Of a DNA stretch of 8,606 nt, positions 1-6,700 are shown piece after piece (the stretch's first letter is position 1; each line of letters starts with the position of its first letter). The notes under the pieces are model-generated. The model was not told where the DNA came from and made no database searches. It saw only the letters and a list, made by a program, of their open reading frames with translations. Source of the DNA: Firmicutes bacterium CAG:24053_14 (lineage in GTDB: Bacteria > Bacillota > Clostridia > Oscillospirales > Oscillospiraceae). The stretch lies in assembly GCA_001916715.1 (NCBI GenBank), contig MNSZ01000051.1, forward strand, positions 103,932 through 112,537, in the 5' to 3' direction. The position numbers and the translations under genes were made by a program.

Positions 1-375
1 CAGGTCGCAGGCCGTCTGCGTGTTGACCTTGCTCAGTATCGCGAGCTTGCATCGTTTGCACAGTTCGGATCGGATCTTGACAAGTCCACCCGCGATACGC
101 TGCATCGCGGCGCACGTATGACCGAAGTTCTCAAGCAGGGACAGTATGTTCCTATGAGCGCTGCCGATCAGGTAATTGCGATCTTCGCAGTTTCCGAGGG
201 CTACGCCGACGACCTTGAGCTTTCGGATGTTGCACGTTTCGAGTCTGAGCTTATTGATTATGTAAACCGCAGCTACCCTGAATTCCAGGGTGAAGTGCTC
301 AGCGGCAAGAAGCTGAGTGCAGATCAGCAGGCAAAGCTTAAAGAATGTATCGTAAATTTCAAGAAGACTTTCTGA
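1..375 (+). CDS. atpA: F1 ATP synthase alpha subunit, C-terminal part (5' end outside window)
   Basis: The frame is open from base 1 and gives 124 residues ending in NFKKTF before the TGA at 373-375. It begins QVAGRLRVDLAQYREL and continues through FAQFGSDLDKSTRDTL and RGARMTEVLKQ, the typical C-terminal helical domain of the F1 alpha subunit, which is about 500 residues in full. The nucleotide-binding domain lies upstream of the window. Alpha alternates with beta in the F1 hexamer on the cytoplasmic face of the membrane and binds nucleotide at non-catalytic sites. The gene is followed 24 bases later by atpG, the standard order of a bacterial atp operon. The ATG at 118 is internal and is not the start. 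No defect is seen in the visible part. Confidence 0.96.
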   Translation, partial: QVAGRLRVDLAQYRELASFAQFGSDLDKSTRDTLHRGARMTEVLKQGQYVPMSAADQVIAIFAVSEGYADDLELSDVARFESELIDYVNRSYPEFQGEVLSGKKLSADQQAKLKECIVNFKKTF

Positions 376-380
376 TAAAC

Positions 381-394
381 GGAGAAGGGAGGGG
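381..394 (+). promoter_or_regulatory. Ribosome binding site of atpG
   Basis: A purine-rich GGAGAAGGGAGGGG lies just before the ATG at 400. It supplies a strong Shine-Dalgarno match at normal spacing and supports that start. Confidence 0.8.
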
Positions 395-399
395 CATTA

Positions 400-1266
400 A
401 TGGCTAATATGCGCGCCATTCGCACGCGAATAAAAAGCGTGAAGAACACCGAGCAGATAACCAAGGCTATGAAGATGGTCGCGGTGTCCAAACTGCGCAG
501 AACGCAGAGCAGCATGCAGGCAATGCGCCCCTTCTCTGAAAAGAGTCAAGAGGTCATGGACACGCTGCTGTCGGCTTCGTCGGGACTGGAGAATCGCTTC
601 ATAAAGCCCCATAAGGAAGTCAAAAAGGTCTGCTATGTCCTGTTTTTGGGCAATCGTGGACTCTGCGGAGCGTACAACAGCTCGATACTGCACTATGCAA
701 ATTCGGTCATCAAGCAGGCCGGTAGGGAATATGGCCTTGTTGTCTGCGGCCGCTGGGGCAAGGATGTTCTTGCAAACAGCAAGCTCAATGTTATAAAAAC
801 CTTTGCCGAGCTGAGTGATACGCCGAATATTGACGAGGCACTTGAGGTCGCAGATTATCTCAAGAGTCTGTACACAAGCGGCGAATATGACGAGGTCCAC
901 CTTGTCTACCAGCACTATGTCACGGCGCTGAGACAGGATGCTACCTGTGTGCAGTACCTTCCGGCTGTGCCGGAAAAGAGCGAAAATCAGGGACATGGCC
1001 GGATATTCATCTTCGAGCCGGACACGAACAGCGTCCTTGAAAGCGTAATGCAGCTTTATCTTAACAACAAGATAATGAGCGTTCTGCTCGACTCCAAGTG
1101 CGGCGAGCACTCGGCGCGAATGACCGCAATGACCGCCGCTGCCGACAGCACCAAGAGCCTTATTTCCGAGCTTGATCTCAAGCTCAACCGCGCGCGCCAG
1201 GCCGCGATCACGACCGAGATATCCGAGATCGTCGGCGGTGCATCCGCGCTTAAAAAGAAAAAGTAA
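400..1266 (+). CDS. atpG: F1 ATP synthase gamma subunit
   Basis: The product has 288 residues, the usual length for the gamma subunit, which forms the central stalk turning inside the alpha3beta3 ring and couples proton flow through Fo to ATP synthesis. The N-terminal helix begins MANMRAIRTRIKSVKNTEQI and continues through TKAMKMVAVSKLRR (residues 21-34), a family hallmark. GNRGLCGAYNSSI (about residues 84-96) starts the Rossmann-like middle domain. The C-terminal helix holds ARQAAITTEISEIVGGASAL, the conserved end that enters the hexamer. The ATG at 400 follows a strong ribosome binding site. The gene lies between atpA (24-base gap) and atpD (37-base gap to the preferred start) and is almost certainly cotranscribed with them. 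Nothing looks damaged. Confidence 0.98.
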   Translation: MANMRAIRTRIKSVKNTEQITKAMKMVAVSKLRRTQSSMQAMRPFSEKSQEVMDTLLSASSGLENRFIKPHKEVKKVCYVLFLGNRGLCGAYNSSILHYANSVIKQAGREYGLVVCGRWGKDVLANSKLNVIKTFAELSDTPNIDEALEVADYLKSLYTSGEYDEVHLVYQHYVTALRQDATCVQYLPAVPEKSENQGHGRIFIFEPDTNSVLESVMQLYLNNKIMSVLLDSKCGEHSARMTAMTAAADSTKSLISELDLKLNRARQAAITTEISEIVGGASALKKKK

Positions 1267-1290
1267 TCATCCCTTTAAAACCCCTTAAAC

Positions 1291-1296
1291 AGGAGG
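1291..1296 (+). promoter_or_regulatory. Ribosome binding site that decides the atpD start
   Basis: AGGAGG is a perfect Shine-Dalgarno sequence. It ends one base before the ATG at 1298 and seven bases before the ATG at 1304. The second spacing is normal and the first is far too short, so translation most likely starts at 1304 with MENGIIRR. Confidence 0.8.
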
Positions 1297-1303
1297 TATG
1301 TCA

Positions 1304-2667
1304 ATGGAAAACGGAATAATCAGAAGGGTCATAGGCCCCGTTGTTGACGTCCAGTTTCCCTCCGGCAAGCTGCCGGATATCTATAATGCTATCGAGGTAA
1401 ACCTCGATGACCATAAGATCGTCATGGAGGCTGTGCAGCACATCGGCGATAACAGCGTAAGATGCATCTCGCTGTTTTCGACCGACGGACTGTCCCGCGG
1501 CTGCCCTGCGGTCGATACGGGAGCACCCATTAAAATGCCTGTCGGCGAGGCAACGCTCGGCCGCATGTTCAATGTCGTCGGCGAGCCTATCGACGGTAAG
1601 GGTCCTGTAAACGCCGAAGAGTATATGCCCATTCACAGGCAGGCACCTGCGTTTACGGATATTGCCCCATCCACCGAAATACTTGAAACCGGCATCAAGG
1701 TCGTTGACCTGCTCGCGCCTTATTCCAAGGGCGGCAAGATCGGCCTGTTCGGCGGCGCAGGCGTCGGCAAGACCGTGCTTATCATGGAGCTTATCCGCAA
1801 CGTAGCTTACGAGCACGGCGGCTACTCCGTTTTTGCCGGCGTCGGCGAACGCAGCCGTGAGGGTAATGACCTCTGGCACGAAATGACCGAATCCGGCGTT
1901 ATCAATAAGACTGCGCTTGTATTCGGACAGATGAACGAGCCGCCCGGAGCGCGTCTATTGCGGAGAACTTCCGTGATGAGTCCGGCCAGGACGTGCTGCT
2001 GTTTATCGACAACATATTCAGATTCACTCAGGCAGGCTCCGAGGTTTCGGCGCTGCTCGGACGTATGCCCTCGGCCGTCGGCTATCAGCCGACTCTGGCG
2101 ACCGAAATGGGCTCGCTGCAGGAGCGTATAACCTCCACGCGCAACGGCTCTGTAACCTCGGTTCAGGCGATCTACGTTCCTGCCGACGACCTTACCGACC
2201 CTGCTCCGGCAACGGCGTTTGCTCACCTTGACGCGACCACCGTTCTGTCACGAAGCATCTCAGAGCTCGGTATTTACCCGGCCGTCGATCCTCTGGAATC
2301 CACCTCAAGAATTCTCGATCCGAACATCCTCGGCAAGGAGCATTACGAGACTGCGCGCGCGGTTCAGGCTGTGCTCCAGAAGTACAAGGAGCTGCAGGAT
2401 ATCATCGCAGTTCTCGGTATGGACGAGCTGAGCGTTGAGGATAAGGCTACCGTCAGCCGCGCAAGAAGGATCCAGCGATTTCTCTCGCAGCCATTCCACG
2501 TTGCCGAAAACTTCACCGGCGTCAAGGGCGCATATGTCAAGATGGAGGATACCATCCGCGGCTTCCAGGCTATTCTGGGCGGCGAGTGCGATGACCTTCC
2601 CGAGCAGGCGTTCCTCATGTGCGGAACGATAGATGAAGTGCTCGCAAAGCGCGATCAGTTCAGGTAA
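1304..2667 (+). pseudogene. atpD: F1 ATP synthase beta subunit, broken by an about 25-base deletion
   Basis: Beta carries the catalytic sites of F1. The first frame (1304 to about 1954) encodes MENGIIRRVIGPVVDVQF, the P-loop GGAGVGKT (about residues 150-157), GERSREGNDL with the catalytic glutamate, and QMNEPPGAR. Read on in that frame, the sequence becomes unrelated and stops at 2131. Beta sequence resumes one frame back with IAENFRDESGQDVLLFIDNI (from 1957), then GRMPSAVGYQPTLATEMG and the DELSVEDK motif, ending with TAA at 2665-2667. The family normally has about nine residues of the type (L/M)RVALTGLT between GAR and IAE. Only CT remains here, so about 25 bases are missing. The 1364 bases present plus 25 make 1389, or 462 residues and a stop, a normal beta length. 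Both halves are otherwise well conserved, so the lesion is recent or a sequence error. The gap to atpC is 5 bases. The identity is certain; whether the lesion is real is not. Confidence 0.95.
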
Positions 2668-2672
2668 GAGCC

Positions 2673-3083
2673 ATGGCAGATAAGATCCATTTTCAGATTG
2701 CAACGGCAGACGGTGTGGTCTGCGATTCGATGGTATGCTATGCGCTTGTACCGCTGTCAGACGGCGACGTAGGCGTGCTTTCCGACCATGCTCCCATGAT
2801 CGGTGCGCTCAAGGAAGGCGTCGTGAAGTATGTCAGCGAGGGTGAGGACCATTTTGCCGCAATAAGCGGCGGAGTTCTCAGCGTAGCCGATAACGAAGTT
2901 ATCCTGCTTGCACGCACGGCAGAGAGAGCCGAGACCATTGACCTTGCCCGCGCCCAGGCGTCCGAGCGCAGAGCGCGTCAGCGCCTTGAGAGCAGAGCAG
3001 CCAATGTTGACCTTAAGCGCGCAGAGCTTTCGCTCCAGCGTGCCATCGCCCGAGAAAAAGCATATACAATGCTTCATAAGTAA
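2673..3083 (+). CDS. atpC: F1 ATP synthase epsilon subunit
   Basis: The product has 136 residues, the usual length for epsilon, which binds the gamma stalk and can inhibit ATP hydrolysis. The N-terminal beta-sandwich (about residues 1-85) includes FQIATADGVVCDSMVCYALV and the conserved GDVGVLSDHAPMIGAL. The rest, rich in Ala, Arg and Glu (RAQASERRARQRLESRA and onward, about residues 93-134), fits the C-terminal helical hairpin. The gene begins 5 bases after the atpD stop, consistent with translational coupling. The sequence before the ATG (AGGTAAGAG) is only a fair ribosome binding site, so coupling to atpD may matter. It is the last gene of the operon; a terminator follows the TAA at once. 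Confidence 0.96.
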   Translation: MADKIHFQIATADGVVCDSMVCYALVPLSDGDVGVLSDHAPMIGALKEGVVKYVSEGEDHFAAISGGVLSVADNEVILLARTAERAETIDLARAQASERRARQRLESRAANVDLKRAELSLQRAIAREKAYTMLHK

Positions 3084-3084
3084 A

Positions 3085-3114
3085 CGAAAAAGCCGCCTGC
3101 CGGCGGCTTTTTCG
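3085..3114 (+). terminator. Rho-independent terminator of the atp operon
   Basis: A perfect 13-base-pair inverted repeat (3085-3097 with 3102-3114, loop TGCC) has the GC-rich core AGCCGCC/GGCGGCT, with A5 on the left arm and T5 on the right. It begins 2 bases after the atpC stop. The A and T tracts make it a possible terminator in both directions. Confidence 0.93.
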
Positions 3115-3120
3115 TGCCTG

Positions 3121-3151
3121 AAAAATCCCACGTTCCGATCGGAACGTGGGA
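3121..3151 (-). terminator. Terminator of the ABC transporter gene
   Basis: A perfect 26-base palindrome (3126-3151, arms starting TCCCACGTTCC around GATC) lies just after the stop codon of the - strand ABC gene. On the - strand it is followed by TTTTT (3125-3121), the layout of a rho-independent terminator. Only 6 bases separate it from the atp operon terminator. Confidence 0.88.
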
Positions 3152-3159
3152 CTTTGATT

Positions 3160-6111
3160 TTATTCGGTTCGCAGGGCGACGACGGGATCCTTGTTTGCCG
3201 CAACGCGGGATGGGATAAGTCCGGCAACGACAGTCAGCAGCATGCTGATGGCAATCAGCGCAATGGCTGCAAGCGGCGGCAGCACGGCGTTTATTGAGTA
3301 AATGCCGGTCAGATGATGGACGACGGCGTTTATCGGGATGCACAGAAGTATGGTAGCCAAAATTCCGATAAGTCCTGCTCCGAAGCCGACGATGACGGTC
3401 TCGGCATTAAATACGCTCGAGATATCCTTCTTCGAAGCGCCGATAGCGCGCAGAATGCCGATCTCTTTCGTACGCTCAAGGACGCTGATATAGGTTATGA
3501 TGCCGATCATAATGCTCGAAACAATAAGGCTTATAGCAACAAATGCTATGAGAACATAGGATATGACGTCGATTATCGTAGTCACTGAGCTCATTATAAG
3601 CGCTACATAGTCGGTGTAGTTTATCTGATCTTCGGGGGCGACTGTCGAGTTATAGTCCTCAATCACCTCGGCGACGGCATCCTTTGCGGCGAATGTTGCA
3701 ACGTAGATGTTAACGCCGGAAGGTGAGTCGAGATCAACATAGCCCAGTGTGCGCAGATTCTTTTCATAGCTTGAATCGGAGAATGTCTCCGGCATAAGCT
3801 CATCGTATATGAGCTTGTAGCCTTCATCGGTGAGATAGCAGTTATCAAACGCCTCAGCAAGGGAAGCGGTCGAGAGCTGGCTCATCTGCTTTTTCACCTC
3901 GTCGGCATAGGCGGTTTTTATCTGCTCGGTCATCATCTCGCGCATGTAGCTGAACAGCGTCTCGTCGTCCATTGCCGAAAGCATATCGGCATACTCGGGA
4001 TAGCTTTCAACGACCTGCTTTTCGATATCCTCGCGTGATACGCCGTCAAGCTTTTCGTCGATCATTGAGCTTACATACGAATCCGGAGCAAGTGACATAT
4101 AAGCTGTATAAAGCTCGGCCTTTTTTGCCTGATCTATGCCGGCGCAGTAGTCCTGCACAGCCTTTTTAATGTCGTCCAAGGATAGCGTTTTGTCGTTTTC
4201 TTTAAACGGCAGCCCGGTGAACACATCGTGCTGCGCATCGTCAAGCTGCTGCTTAACAAGCTCCTTCTGCGCCGTCTGCTCGACGACATATTTGGTCAGC
4301 GCGTTCGTATAGCCTATCGCACCGTTCATCATGCCGGTTACGGCATCCGCGCTCTGGCGCACAACGCCGACTATTTTAAGCTCTATACCGTTGGCGTACA
4401 GCGTTTTAAGTCCAAGCTCATCGCTGCTGATGTCCTTGTATTTGCCCGTTTCGGGATCCTTTTGCCAGCAGTCGGCAGGGAGAATGAGGCTGAAGGTCTT
4501 TTTGCAGACATCGGCATAGCTCCAGCTTTCAAGCTTTGTTGTGTCAACTTCCTCGCCGCTCATGTAGCCCGTCATGGCCGACAGCATGTCGTTTGATGAC
4601 TTCAGTCCCAGCGCATACAGCACCATGTCCGATACCTCGTTGTTTTCGTCAACGATCAGAACAACCTCGTCATAGTTTTTCGGCCAGCTGCCGTACAGTA
4701 CATCGTACTGATTTTGCAGCATGGGGCTTATAAGTCCGTCATCTCCGGGCAGCATCTCCTGCCAAACGACAAACTGGCTTTGCGTGCTGCTCATGCCGGA
4801 GGAGGAGAACATGTTGTTCATCGACTGGTTCACCGATTGCTCAGCCTCGTCGCCGATCACGCCGGCGCGCATTTTGCTCATAAGGCTCATGACGTCGGAT
4901 TTGACGATCTTACCGTCGTCATCCTTCGTGTAAAGGTTCATCGGCAGATTGTAGGTGTACTGGATGTTAGTCGCGTTTTGGCTGAGCTTTGAGTCCTTAC
5001 TCATTTGCTCGTCGAGAAACACCTTGAGATCTGTTACGTTGTTTTCCTGGATCTCGGCGCTGGTCATGGCATTCATCATTTCGTACATGATGGTGTTGCC
5101 GTAAACCGCGTCCTTGTCGTGTTTATTCTCCGCATTTTCGGAGTTTATGCCCATGAGCGTCGTCATGAGCGACGACATGTCAACCGACTCTGCCTGTATC
5201 GAGATCGGGTAGGACGACAAGGTGTCCTCCTGAACCCGGTCAATATAGTTGTTGACACCGGTCGATATCGACAGTATCAGCGCAATGCCGATTATGCCGA
5301 TGCTGCCTGCAAAGGCTGTGAGTATCGTGCGCCCCTTTTTGGTCATGAGGTTATTCAGCGACAGCGAGAGCGCTGTAATATAGCTCATTGCGGTCTTGCG
5401 CTGCACAGGCTCCGAAACCTCATCAACCTGCGCCGAATACGGCATCGTATCGCCGGTTATCAGTCCGTCCTTAAGCCTGATTGTGCGCGAAGCGTAGCTG
5501 TCGGCAAGCTCGGGATTGTGCGTGACCATGATGATGAGCTTATCCTTGGATATCTCCTTGAGTATCTCCATGATCTGCACGCTCGTTTCCGAATCAAGAG
5601 CGCCCGTAGGCTCGTCGGCCAGCAGAATGTCCGGGTCGTTAACAAGTGCACGGGCGATTGCAACGCGCTGCATTTGGCCTCCGGACATCTGGTTCGGCTT
5701 CTTGCCGAGCTGATCGCCAAGTCCGACCTGCTCAAGCGCTTTGACTGCACGCTCGCGCCGCTCTGCTTTGCTAACGCCCGATAGGGTGAGGGCAAGCTCA
5801 ACATTTGCAAGCACCGTCTGATGAGGTATGAGGTTATACGACTGAAAAACAAAGCCGATCGAATGATTGCGGTAGGTGTCCCAATCGCGGTCGGTGTATT
5901 CCTTGGTCGAGCGGCCGTTGATCACAAGGTCGCCGTCGGTGTACTGATCCAGCCCGCCGATAATGTTCAGCAGCGTTGTTTTGCCGCAGCCCGAGTGGCC
6001 GAGCACGGCGACAAACTCGGATTTTCTGAACTCAAGATCGATCCCCTTGAGCGCATGCACAGTCTCGTCGCCGACAGCATAGTCCTTGGTTATGCCTTTT
6101 AGTTTGAGCAT
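3160..6111 (-). CDS. ABC transporter: ATPase fused to FtsX/MacB-type permease
   Basis: The product has 983 residues. The N-terminal domain (about 1-225) is a complete ABC ATPase: Walker A GHSGCGKT (38-45), Q-loop Q90, signature MSGGQ (142-146), Walker B ILLADE (162-167) and the switch histidine H198. A first membrane helix follows at about 262-283, then about 560 mostly soluble residues, then three helices at about 849-870, 905-927 and 944-965. ERTKEIGILRAIGAS (879-893) and the ending IPSRVAANKDPVVALRTE are typical of FtsX/MacB permeases. The topology is MacB-like, acting as a dimer with the large domain outside the membrane. That domain is much larger than in MacB (about 200 residues). The family exports or extracts peptides, toxins or lipoproteins, or transmits force; the substrate here cannot be told. 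No membrane-fusion protein, two-component system or second permease adjoins it. AGGAGAAG lies about 7 bases before the ATG. Confidence 0.93.
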   Translation of the reverse strand: MLKLKGITKDYAVGDETVHALKGIDLEFRKSEFVAVLGHSGCGKTTLLNIIGGLDQYTDGDLVINGRSTKEYTDRDWDTYRNHSIGFVFQSYNLIPHQTVLANVELALTLSGVSKAERRERAVKALEQVGLGDQLGKKPNQMSGGQMQRVAIARALVNDPDILLADEPTGALDSETSVQIMEILKEISKDKLIIMVTHNPELADSYASRTIRLKDGLITGDTMPYSAQVDEVSEPVQRKTAMSYITALSLSLNNLMTKKGRTILTAFAGSIGIIGIALILSISTGVNNYIDRVQEDTLSSYPISIQAESVDMSSLMTTLMGINSENAENKHDKDAVYGNTIMYEMMNAMTSAEIQENNVTDLKVFLDEQMSKDSKLSQNATNIQYTYNLPMNLYTKDDDGKIVKSDVMSLMSKMRAGVIGDEAEQSVNQSMNNMFSSSGMSSTQSQFVVWQEMLPGDDGLISPMLQNQYDVLYGSWPKNYDEVVLIVDENNEVSDMVLYALGLKSSNDMLSAMTGYMSGEEVDTTKLESWSYADVCKKTFSLILPADCWQKDPETGKYKDISSDELGLKTLYANGIELKIVGVVRQSADAVTGMMNGAIGYTNALTKYVVEQTAQKELVKQQLDDAQHDVFTGLPFKENDKTLSLDDIKKAVQDYCAGIDQAKKAELYTAYMSLAPDSYVSSMIDEKLDGVSREDIEKQVVESYPEYADMLSAMDDETLFSYMREMMTEQIKTAYADEVKKQMSQLSTASLAEAFDNCYLTDEGYKLIYDELMPETFSDSSYEKNLRTLGYVDLDSPSGVNIYVATFAAKDAVAEVIEDYNSTVAPEDQINYTDYVALIMSSVTTIIDVISYVLIAFVAISLIVSSIMIGIITYISVLERTKEIGILRAIGASKKDISSVFNAETVIVGFGAGLIGILATILLCIPINAVVHHLTGIYSINAVLPPLAAIALIAISMLLTVVAGLIPSRVAANKDPVVALRTE

Positions 6112-6147
6112 TCAGCACTTCTCCTATTTTAAATGTATAATGGAATG

Positions 6148-6176
6148 ATTATCGGCTTTTTTGAAATCAAAGTCAA
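6148..6176 (-). promoter_or_regulatory. Sigma-70-type promoter of the ABC transporter gene
   Basis: Read on the - strand, TTGACT (6176-6171) is followed after exactly 17 bases by GATAAT (6153-6148), close to the consensus boxes. It lies about 37 bases before the start codon, which suits a short leader. Confidence 0.72.
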
Positions 6177-6230
6177 GGGCTGTAACAAAAAGTTCAGAAA
6201 AAGGCCGCTAATGGATGCATTTTTGCGGTG

Positions 6231-6259
6231 TTGACATTTATGACACCATGGGTTAAAAT
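6231..6259 (+). promoter_or_regulatory. Strong promoter driving the tRNA-Arg locus
   Basis: TTGACA (6231-6236) and TAAAAT (6254-6259) are separated by exactly 17 bases, a near-consensus housekeeping promoter. Transcription would start around 6266, a few bases before the damaged tRNA copy. I see no equally good promoter between 6311 and 6362, so the intact tRNA probably depends on this one. Confidence 0.82.
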
Positions 6260-6270
6260 AACCCTGTTAT

Positions 6271-6344
6271 GCCTCCGTAGCTCACCAGGATAGAGCGTGC
6301 GCCTCCTAAGAGAACCAAGAGCGTTCCCCGCCAGAGGGGCGGTC
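6271..6344 (+). pseudogene. Damaged tRNA-Arg(CCU): good 5' half, lost or decayed 3' half
   Basis: The first 40 bases read as a normal tRNA: acceptor strand GCCTCCG, TA, D arm GCTC/GAGC, G26, anticodon stem TGCGC and loop CTCCTAA with anticodon CCT. After G6310 the match fails. The 3' anticodon strand is GAGAA where about GCGCA is expected, no T arm with a TTCGA loop can be drawn, and no CGGAGGC acceptor partner follows. A weak resemblance to a tRNA 3' end (TTCCCC...AGAGGGG, 6324-6339) allows a decayed copy. Alternatively the 5' half was joined to foreign sequence by recombination at the anticodon loop. Acceptor and D-loop bases differ from the intact tRNA next to it, so the two are not a simple recent duplication. 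The right edge is approximate. Confidence 0.78.
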
Positions 6345-6362
6345 GCCCTTAAAATTAAATAT

Positions 6363-6439
6363 GCGCCAGTAGCTCAGTTGGATAGAGCGTCCGCCTCCTA
6401 AGCGGAAGGTCGGGGATTCGAGTTCCTTCTGGCGCGCCA
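6363..6439 (+). tRNA. tRNA-Arg, anticodon CCU (reads AGG), CCA encoded
   Basis: A complete cloverleaf can be drawn: acceptor GCGCCAG (6363-6369) with CTGGCGC (6429-6435), discriminator G6436 and CCA at 6437-6439. The D arm is GCTC/GAGC, the anticodon stem TCCGC/GCGGA around loop CTCCTAA (anticodon CCT), the variable loop AGGTC, and the T stem GGGGA/TCCTT (two G-T pairs) around TTCGAGT. It decodes AGG. Two features make it a likely integration site: repeat boxes and an integrase gene lie directly downstream, and its segment GATAGAGCGT plus CGCCTCCTAAG is shared with the damaged copy apart from one base. Confidence 0.95.
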
Positions 6440-6447
6440 CAAACAAC

Positions 6448-6488
6448 GCCGAAAGCCTTTGTTTTCAAGGGTTTTCGGCTTTCCTTAT
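6448..6488 (+). terminator. Terminator after tRNA-Arg
   Basis: Bases 6448-6460 pair with 6467-6479 in a 13-base-pair stem (GCCGAAA/TTTCGGC at the base, two G-U pairs above, loop GTTTTC). A T-rich tail TTTCCTT follows. It lies 8 bases after the CCA end and fits a rho-independent terminator for the tRNA transcript. Confidence 0.82.
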
Positions 6489-6508
6489 TTGCTGCTGTGT
6501 TTGGCTGC

Positions 6509-6700
6509 TTGCTAATTGCTAATCGCAGGATTTGCATTTCGTGTTCAAGACCAATCACCTTTTTCTTATTTCCACAGCTGGCATTTTGCTAATACGCACC
6601 GCATTATCGACGGCATTTTCATTCGGTTTTCAGCCCGTTTGCTAATACGGTGCGTTTTGCTAATTTGCTCTCTGCTAATAAAATCAGGTGTTATTAGCAA
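6509..6700. repeat. TTGCTAAT repeat array, candidate integrase arm-binding sites
   Basis: TTGCTAAT occurs exactly at 6509-6516, 6516-6523, 6586-6593, 6639-6646 and 6657-6664, with a one-mismatch copy CTGCTAAT at 6672-6679 and an exact inverted copy at 6693-6700. Copies 3 and 4 share the longer TTTGCTAATACG. Between them, ACGCACCG (6594-6601) and CGGTGCGT (6648-6655) form an inverted repeat. Tyrosine integrases with an N-terminal arm-binding domain recognise short repeats flanking the crossover site. This array lies between the tRNA and the integrase gene, as attachment-site arms should. The repeats are seen directly; the role is inferred. No gene is visible in 6440-6683. Confidence 0.78.

Noticed and set aside
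397..1110. - strand open frame of 237 codons opposite atpG
   Set aside because: It is a shadow of a clear gamma-subunit gene in GC-rich codons.
5005..5784. + strand open frame of 259 codons opposite the ABC gene
   Set aside because: It lies antisense to the ATPase domain, which has all ABC motifs; no ribosome binding site or family resemblance supports it.
6207..6212. GCTAAT left of the tRNAs as a further arm site
   Set aside because: Only six bases match, it lies outside the array, and chance is likely.
6190..6230. Possible terminator or regulatory hairpin between the ABC promoter and the tRNA promoter
   Set aside because: Only a four-base CCGC/GCGG pairing with a long loop is present, which is too weak to call.
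6355..6558. - strand open frame of 67 codons across the tRNA-Arg
   Set aside because: It is the antisense reading of the tRNA itself (the familiar EGTRIPDLPLRRRTLYPTELLAH type of peptide), not a gene.
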